Source of the DNA: Methylotenera versatilis 301
GTDB lineage: Bacteria; Pseudomonadota; Gammaproteobacteria; Burkholderiales; Methylophilaceae
Direction: 5' to 3'
DNA length: 64,000 nucleotides
Assembly (NCBI RefSeq): GCF_000093025.1
Contig: NC_014207.1
Coordinates: forward strand, 1,798,001-1,862,000
In this document: positions 58,524 to 64,000 of the stretch, piece by piece
Position numbering within the stretch: the first letter of the stretch is position 1
Layout: every line of letters begins with the position of its first letter
Notes under the pieces: generated by a model
What the model was told of the DNA's origin: nothing
Databases searched by the model: none
What the model saw: only the letters and a program-made list of their open reading frames with translations
Made by a program: the position numbers and the translations under genes

Positions 58524-61253
58524 TTAATCCCCAAAAACCTTTTGCCATAAAGCTTTCACGGCAGTTGCATGTTCACTCACAGCCGACACTTCCACCCTTA
58601 AATGTGCAGCGCCTTGTAGTTTAAGCATGTGCTGACTATGGCGGTAATCTCTATAAGCCAGCACAACTTTATCTGCTAAATCTTGAGCGATGATATTGAG
58701 TGATGCCAATAGCCTTAACAAGCCGATATTGCCGATATTGCTTGTGAGTTCGGGGTATTGCTTCGCATGCACCAGCACTAAATATTGCACTAGAAACTCT
58801 ACGTCGATAATGCCGCCTATGCTATGTTTAATGTCAAACATATTGGCTTCAATATGTTGTGCAGAGCGCATTTTTTCGCGCATAGATTGAACGTCTAGCT
58901 TTAACACACCATTATCTCGCTGTTGCGTCATCACTTCGATACGAATTTTTTCAAACGCTACACCTATTTGCTTGTCACCTGCCACAAAGCGTGCGCGAGT
59001 GATGGCTTGGTGCTCCCACACCCACGCTTTTTGCATTTGGTATTCTTTGAATGCAGCAACGCTACTCACTAGCAAGCCGCTATTACCGTCCGGGCGCAAT
59101 TGCATATCGGTTTCGTAGAGCAACCCTGCTGAGGTCAAGCTGTTGAACCAGTTATTGATGCGTTGCGCAAAGCGAGCATAGATTTCACCTGCTTCGGATG
59201 CATCGTCGTCATATAAGAAAATAATGTCTAAATCAGACGCGTAGCCAAGCTCCTTCCCGCCAAGCTTGCCATAACCAATCACGGCGAATTTAGGCACTTC
59301 TAAATGCTTACCACGCACATTTGGCCAAATGACTTCCAAACTCACACTGAGAATTAACTGAGCGAGCTCACTCAAATAATCAGATAGTTTTTCCGGGCTT
59401 AATTCGCCGTTAATATCTTGCGCGGCAAAGCGGAAAATATTGGCATGCTTAAAATGACGAAACACGTCCATTTCGCGCTCCACATCGCCTTTAACTTCAG
59501 CTAAACGTGTGAGTAAATCTGCACGTAAGACAGAAAAATCAGGTGCAGCATAAAGTGTGCGCGTATCTAAAAGCTCATCCAAAAGTATAGGGTGCTGCAC
59601 TAAATAATTGGTGAGCCACGGGCTACTACTGCATAGCTTAATCAACAACTGCATGGCTTGCGGGTGCTCGGCCAATAAAGCCAAATAACTCGCGCGACGA
59701 CAGATACTTTCTAACAAGTCGATGATGCGCATCATCGTGGTATCAGCATTTTGCATCTCAGCGGCTTGCGATATGACCAGAGGCATCAAGGCATCAAAAC
59801 GCTGCCGACTTAGCACTGGCAACTGACGGTAGCGGCTACTTTGATGCAAGGTATTGAGTCTACGTAATGTCTCTGCGGCTTCAACGAAGCCCATTTTCAG
59901 CAGAGCGTAAACCGATTCTTGCTCGACTATGGCACCGTTCCATATGGACTTCTCTATCTCTAAAGAGTTTTCATCACCATTCTGATTTGTACTTGCATCG
60001 CTAAATGTTTCATCAAAATGTTGTTGCACTTGGTGGCGATACGCATTTAATTTCGCCAAAAACTCTTCCCAATCTGCAAACCTCATGGCTTTGGCGATAC
60101 GGGATTTAGCCTCATCGCCTTTAGGTAGCTCTTGCGTTTGCGCGTCATCCACATACATCAATCTATGTTCTAAATTACGCAAAAATACATAAGCCTCGCT
60201 TAACTCAGCCACGGTTTTTTCTGGCAATAAGCCTTTATTTTTCAATAGCTCCAAGACTGAAAGCGTAGGTTTCACTTGCAAACTTGCATCTTGCCCACCG
60301 CGAATCAGTTGAAAAACTTGTGCGATAAATTCAATTTCGCGTATACCACCGCGACCAAGCTTGATATTGTCGTGCATACCTTTGCTGTTCACATCACGTT
60401 GAATCTGGATTTTCAGATCACGCATGCTGGCAAATGCACCAAAATCTAAATATTTACGAAAAACGAATGGCTTAAGCAATTTAGATACCTGCGAACCACC
60501 TGTTACTTCACGGCCTTTTATCCAAGCGTAACGCTCCCATTCACGACCATTATTTTGGTAATACTCTTCTAGCGCATCCAAATTTGAGACTAGCGCGCCT
60601 TCGCCACCAAACGGTCGCAAACGCATATCAACCCTAAATACAAAGCCATCTTCAGTAATTTCATCAATTGCTGCGATAAGCTTTTTCGCTAAGCGCGTAA
60701 AGAAATCTTGATTGCTGATAGATTTTTCGCCAGTAGTTTCACCTTCAGAAGCATAAGCAAAAATTAAATCAATGTCAGAAGAAACATTGAGCTCACCTCC
60801 ACCAAGCTTGCCCATGCCAATCACAATAAAGCTTTGAGGATAGCCTTGTACGTCTACAGGCTGACCAAAGGCATCTACTAGCCAAGTATGCAAGTAATCA
60901 ATCGAGGCATTAATTGCACATTCAGCTAGGCTAGATGTCGTACGCATCACTTCGGTTAAATCTGCCAAACCATTCAAATCACGCACGATGATTCTCGCCA
61001 TCACATGCTGACGCAAACGTCTCAAAGCCTGCTTTAATGTCGTTTCATCAAAAATATTTTGGTCTGATAAAAAATTCTGCATGTCACTTAACTGGTATTC
61101 TTGATGCAGGTTTACTAGCAAATCAGTCAGCAAACCACCATCCTTTGTAAACAATTTTGCAACAAACGGGCTGCAAGCAATAGCATGCTGCACATAGGCT
61201 TCATCGCTAGATTTCATGCGGTTTTCTGATAGAATCATATCAAGTGTTATCAT
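58524..61253 (-). CDS. glnE: Bifunctional glutamine synthetase adenylyltransferase / deadenylylase
   Basis: A 909-residue protein with two nucleotidyltransferase modules: GMGKLGGGELNVSSDIDLIF (about 145) and GYGKLGGKELGYASDLDIIF (about 660), each with the DxD metal pair. The first removes AMP from glutamine synthetase, the second adds it, under PII control. A linker with helical regulatory domain lies between them. Length is near the E. coli 946. It is divergent from acs. The ATG at 61253 would start MITLDMILSENRMK; the later ATG at residue 13 is possible. Confidence 0.95.
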   Translation of the reverse strand: MITLDMILSENRMKSSDEAYVQHAIACSPFVAKLFTKDGGLLTDLLVNLHQEYQLSDMQNFLSDQNIFDETTLKQALRRLRQHVMARIIVRDLNGLADLTEVMRTTSSLAECAINASIDYLHTWLVDAFGQPVDVQGYPQSFIVIGMGKLGGGELNVSSDIDLIFAYASEGETTGEKSISNQDFFTRLAKKLIAAIDEITEDGFVFRVDMRLRPFGGEGALVSNLDALEEYYQNNGREWERYAWIKGREVTGGSQVSKLLKPFVFRKYLDFGAFASMRDLKIQIQRDVNSKGMHDNIKLGRGGIREIEFIAQVFQLIRGGQDASLQVKPTLSVLELLKNKGLLPEKTVAELSEAYVFLRNLEHRLMYVDDAQTQELPKGDEAKSRIAKAMRFADWEEFLAKLNAYRHQVQQHFDETFSDASTNQNGDENSLEIEKSIWNGAIVEQESVYALLKMGFVEAAETLRRLNTLHQSSRYRQLPVLSRQRFDALMPLVISQAAEMQNADTTMMRIIDLLESICRRASYLALLAEHPQAMQLLIKLCSSSPWLTNYLVQHPILLDELLDTRTLYAAPDFSVLRADLLTRLAEVKGDVEREMDVFRHFKHANIFRFAAQDINGELSPEKLSDYLSELAQLILSVSLEVIWPNVRGKHLEVPKFAVIGYGKLGGKELGYASDLDIIFLYDDDASEAGEIYARFAQRINNWFNSLTSAGLLYETDMQLRPDGNSGLLVSSVAAFKEYQMQKAWVWEHQAITRARFVAGDKQIGVAFEKIRIEVMTQQRDNGVLKLDVQSMREKMRSAQHIEANMFDIKHSIGGIIDVEFLVQYLVLVHAKQYPELTSNIGNIGLLRLLASLNIIAQDLADKVVLAYRDYRHSQHMLKLQGAAHLRVEVSAVSEHATAVKALWQKVFGD

Positions 61254-61359
61254 AGGTTTTTTAAGGTAATATGGCGTTTTAATGTCGTAACAATACAGAG
61301 TGTGGTCAAACTAAAATATTGTCAAAAAGTATCTAGTGAAGACAAAAATTCTAGCTAAA

Positions 61360-61404
61360 ACCAATTATAAATAGTCCAATTTAATATATACCAATTATAA
61401 ATAG
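61360..61404. repeat. 15-bp direct repeat upstream of acs
   Basis: ACCAATTATAAATAG occurs at 61360-61374 and again at 61390-61404, exactly 30 bp apart (about three helical turns). Both lie 30-75 bases before the acs ATG. A duplicated regulator site or promoter element is possible. Confidence 0.5.
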
Positions 61405-61433
61405 ATCAAAGTGATTTAAAGGGAGTTTTAAGC

Positions 61434-63422
61434 ATGTCAATCGAGTCAGTTCTTCATGAAAACCGCGTATTTGAACCTAGCGCAGATTTTGTAAAAAATG
61501 CCAATGTCTCTGGCATGTCAGCCTACAACGCTTTATGCAAAGAGGCAACCGACGATTTCCAAGGCTTTTGGGCGAAATTGGCGCGTGAGCTGTTAGTTTG
61601 GAATAAACCCTTCACTAAAACACTTAACGAAGATAACGCCCCGTTTTACAAATGGTTTGAAGATGGTGAACTGAATGTTTCAGCAAACTGCTTAGATAAA
61701 CACCTGAATACTATTCCTAACAAAGTTGCGATTATTTTTGAAGCCGATGACGGCAGCGTCACTAACGTGACCTTTAAAGAGTTGTATCACCGCGTTTGTC
61801 AGTTTGCTAATGGCTTAAAAAAGCTAAACCTCACCGTGGGCGATCGTGTGATTATTTATTTACCAATGGGTATTGATGCCGTAGTGGCAATGCAAGCTTG
61901 TGCACGTTTAGGTTTAACACACTCTGTGGTGTTCGGCGGTTTTTCAGCTAAAAGCTTAAATGAACGTATTATTGATGCTGGTGCTGTGGCCGTGATTACT
62001 TCTGATGGTCAATTTCGCGGCGGTAAAGCACTGCCACTAAAACCTGCGGTAGATGAAGGCATCGCAATGGGTGGCTGTGAATCAATTAAAAATGTAGTGG
62101 TTTTGAAAAAAACTGGTCAAGAGATTACCTGGAATCAAAATGGGAATGCTAACAACATCTGGTGGCACGACTTAATTGCTGGGCAAGCAGACACATGTGA
62201 ACCAGTCATGTTGAGCGCAGAACATCCTCTATTCTTACTTTACACATCAGGCAGCACAGGCAAACCTAAAGGCGTGCAGCATTCATCTGCCGGTTATCTA
62301 TTACACGCCATGAACAGCATGCGCTGGACATTCGACGTAAAAGACAATGACGTGTTTTGGTGTACTGCTGACGTAGGTTGGATTACAGGTCATACCTATG
62401 TGGCATATGGTCCACTCGCCATGGGCGTGACTCAAGTTGTGTTTGAAGGTATTCCTACTTATCCAGATGCGGGTCGCTTCTGGCAAATGATACAAAAACA
62501 TAAAGTGTCGATTTTTTACACTGCCCCAACAGCAATTCGCTCACTGATTAAGGCATCTGAAACAACTGCCAGCACGCATCCGAAGAGCTATGATTTAAGC
62601 AGCTTGCGCCTGCTTGGTTCGGTAGGCGAGCCTATCAACCCAGAAGCATGGATGTGGTATTACGAAAACGTGGGTGGAGGCCACTGCCCAATTGTTGACA
62701 CCTTCTGGCAAACTGAAACTGGCGGTCACGTGATTACACCGTTACCTGGCGCGACCTCACTCGTTCCAGGCTCTTGCACACTACCATTCCCAGGTATAGA
62801 CATTGATGTGGTAGATGAAACAGGTAAAGACGTGCCTTGGGGTACGGGTGGCTTATTAGTCATTAAAAAACCTTGGCCTTCAATGATACGAACCATTTAC
62901 AACGACCCTGAGCGCTACAAATCTAGCTATTACCCAGTGGACTTGGGCGGCAAAATTTACCTAGCTGGTGATGGTGCAGTTCGCGATGCGAAAACAGGTA
63001 ACTTCACCATCATGGGTCGTATCGATGACGTATTGAACGTATCTGGCCACCGCTTAGGCACGATGGAAATTGAATCAGCCTTGGTTTCAAACCCATTGGT
63101 TGCTGAAGCCGCCGTAGTTGGCAAACCACATGACATTAAAGGCGAGTCAGTTGTGGCCTATGTTGTGTTAAAAGGTCAACGTCCTGAAGGCGAAGAACTG
63201 AAAAAAATCGTCGCGCAACTACGTGATTGGGTAGGTAAAGAAATTGGCCCGATTGCTAAACCAGATGAAATTCGTTTTGGTGACAATTTACCGAAAACTC
63301 GCTCAGGCAAAATTATGCGTAGGTTGTTACGCAGCTTAGCGAAAGGCGAAGAAATTACTTCAGATATTTCTACACTAGATAACCCGGCGATTTTGGATCA
63401 ACTGAAAGAAGTGGTGAAATAA
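61434..63422 (+). CDS. acs: Acetyl-CoA synthetase, AMP-forming
   Basis: A 662-residue ANL enzyme. AAGGGAG lies 8 bases before the [15 protein letters not shown] (AMP-binding), the [15 protein letters not shown] block (here [12 protein letters not shown]), [11 protein letters not shown] and [11 protein letters not shown] near the end mark an acetyl-CoA synthetase. It makes acetyl-CoA from acetate, ATP and CoA. Lys626 in PKTRSGK is the residue that Pat enzymes acetylate to switch Acs off in other bacteria; a Pat homologue and a deacetylase are encoded about 9-14 kb away. It is the last complete large gene before xoxF. Confidence 0.96.
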   Translation: MSIESVLHENRVFEPSADFVKNANVSGMSAYNALCKEATDDFQGFWAKLARELLVWNKPFTKTLNEDNAPFYKWFEDGELNVSANCLDKHLNTIPNKVAIIFEADDGSVTNVTFKELYHRVCQFANGLKKLNLTVGDRVIIYLPMGIDAVVAMQACARLGLTHSVVFGGFSAKSLNERIIDAGAVAVITSDGQFRGGKALPLKPAVDEGIAMGGCESIKNVVVLKKTGQEITWNQNGNANNIWWHDLIAGQADTCEPVMLSAEHPLFLLYTSGSTGKPKGVQHSSAGYLLHAMNSMRWTFDVKDNDVFWCTADVGWITGHTYVAYGPLAMGVTQVVFEGIPTYPDAGRFWQMIQKHKVSIFYTAPTAIRSLIKASETTASTHPKSYDLSSLRLLGSVGEPINPEAWMWYYENVGGGHCPIVDTFWQTETGGHVITPLPGATSLVPGSCTLPFPGIDIDVVDETGKDVPWGTGGLLVIKKPWPSMIRTIYNDPERYKSSYYPVDLGGKIYLAGDGAVRDAKTGNFTIMGRIDDVLNVSGHRLGTMEIESALVSNPLVAEAAVVGKPHDIKGESVVAYVVLKGQRPEGEELKKIVAQLRDWVGKEIGPIAKPDEIRFGDNLPKTRSGKIMRRLLRSLAKGEEITSDISTLDNPAILDQLKEVVK

Positions 63423-63461
63423 AGTATAAAATAGTGCTTTAATCATTAGGCATTAACACTT

Positions 63462-63524
63462 ATGGAAGGCTTGCTAGTATTGATTGCACTCATACTGGCA
63501 GCCTTCTTTTTAATGCGCAAATAG
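63462..63524 (+). CDS. Possible 20-residue single-span membrane peptide
   Basis: MEGLLVLIALILAAFFLMRK: one hydrophobic span with an acidic start and a basic end, oriented by the positive-inside rule with its C-terminus in the cytoplasm. It lies in the 114-base gap between acs and xoxF, and ends 12 bases before the xoxF start. TTAGG precedes it weakly. It may be a leader or small membrane protein, or chance. Confidence 0.35.
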   Translation: MEGLLVLIALILAAFFLMRK

Positions 63525-63536
63525 AAGTCAAATCAC

Positions 63537-64000
63537 ATGCCACCATCCCCACGCCACTGTCTAAGTATTTTAGGATTATTTAGTCTTTTCATTGCACCAG
63601 CCTATGCAAGCGATGATTTACAAAAGCACTTGCAAAATGACAAGGAATGGACGCATCCGCGCAAAGATTACGCCAATACAGGCTACAGTGGCTTACATCA
63701 AATCCAAGCAAAAAACATTAACAAGCTTAAACTTGCCTGGACTTTTTCTACAGGTGTGAATCGAGGCCATGAAGGTTCGCCGATTGTGTTGGGTAGCACG
63801 ATGTATCTACATACGGCGTTTCCCAACAACATCTACGCACTAGACTTAAATAATAATCAAAAAATACTGTGGTCATATTTTCCCAAGCAAAATCCGCAAA
63901 CGCAGGCTTTACTCTGCTGCGATACGGTGAATCGTGGTTTGGGCTATGGCGATGGCAAGATTTTTTTGCAGCAGAATGATGGCATATTAGTTGCGCTAGA
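63537..64000 (+). CDS. xoxF: PQQ-dependent methanol dehydrogenase, XoxF type (3' end outside window)
   Basis: 154 residues are visible; the gene continues past the window. A signal peptide (SLFIAPAYA cleavage near residue 24) sends it to the periplasm. DYANTGYSGLHQI and LKLAWTFSTGV, RGHEGSPIVLG, the first propeller W-motifs, and LLCCDTVNRGL with the vicinal Cys pair next to PQQ are visible. The short loop after NRGL (GYGDGKIF) matches XoxF rather than MxaF, which has an insertion there. The lanthanide-binding Asp lies beyond the visible part, so metal use is inferred from clade. Some positions differ from typical XoxF. Confidence 0.85.
   Translation, partial: MPPSPRHCLSILGLFSLFIAPAYASDDLQKHLQNDKEWTHPRKDYANTGYSGLHQIQAKNINKLKLAWTFSTGVNRGHEGSPIVLGSTMYLHTAFPNNIYALDLNNNQKILWSYFPKQNPQTQALLCCDTVNRGLGYGDGKIFLQQNDGILVAL

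Noticed and set aside
1-64000. CRISPR arrays, tRNA or rRNA genes, transposases, phage genes
   Set aside because: Reading through the gaps showed no spaced repeats, no cloverleaf with a TTC-loop, and no transposase, integrase or phage reading frame.

Overview
The window looks like a chromosomal segment of a methylotrophic betaproteobacterium, most likely Methylophilaceae (Methylotenera-like). This rests on gene content: a PQQ methanol dehydrogenase of the lanthanide-dependent XoxF type running off the right edge, a formate-using PurT, betaproteobacterial gene orders (rpsA-ihfB-lapB-pyrF; dnaE-accA-tilS; tesA divergent from ybbAP) and moderately AT-rich DNA. I see no rRNA, tRNA, prophage, insertion sequence or CRISPR array. 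The family assignment is inference.

Layout. 1-8.4 kb: the end of rpsA, then ihfB, lapB, pyrF, a ComEA-like secreted DNA-binding protein with a Lys/Ala tail, a glycine-zipper protein with a His-rich tail, metG and apbC. 8.4-18 kb: truncated haemoglobin, purT, then a TonB-dependent receptor followed directly by an NtrC-type sigma-54 activator. Upstream of the receptor is a GG-N10-GC sigma-54 promoter and three 16-bp palindromes spaced exactly 21 bp apart. Then come the YbbA/YbbP exporter and the divergent tesA. 18-25 kb: a shikimate-dehydrogenase-like gene, tilS, accA, a 106-bp nested-hairpin repeat and dnaE. 25-35 kb: the Pil-Chp chemosensory operon (pilG, pilH, pilI, pilJ, chpA), without methylation enzymes, and a divergent FIST-domain sensor. 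35-45 kb: tpx, a YbaK-type protein, a MazG-like protein, rlmL, a spermidine-synthase-like gene, an RNase II family gene, a COG0523 GTPase, a MocR regulator and ccoG. 45-48.3 kb: a two-gene ovothiol operon, ovoA and a coupled PLP lyase (ovoB candidate). 48.5-53.6 kb: msrB, a histone-deacetylase-like enzyme, a Pat-type protein acetyltransferase and a TonB-like membrane protein. 53.6-64 kb: hrpA, an orphan secreted protein flanked by palindromic repeats, glnE, acs, a possible 20-residue membrane peptide and the start of xoxF.

Genes that appear to work together: (1) the receptor and sigma-54 regulator as a self-contained uptake module; (2) OvoA plus the PLP lyase making ovothiol, near MsrB; (3) Pat and the deacetylase as a writer/eraser pair whose classic target, Acs, lies about 9 kb away with its acetylatable lysine motif intact; (4) PilGHIJ-ChpA controlling type IV pili. 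Most of the rest is housekeeping.
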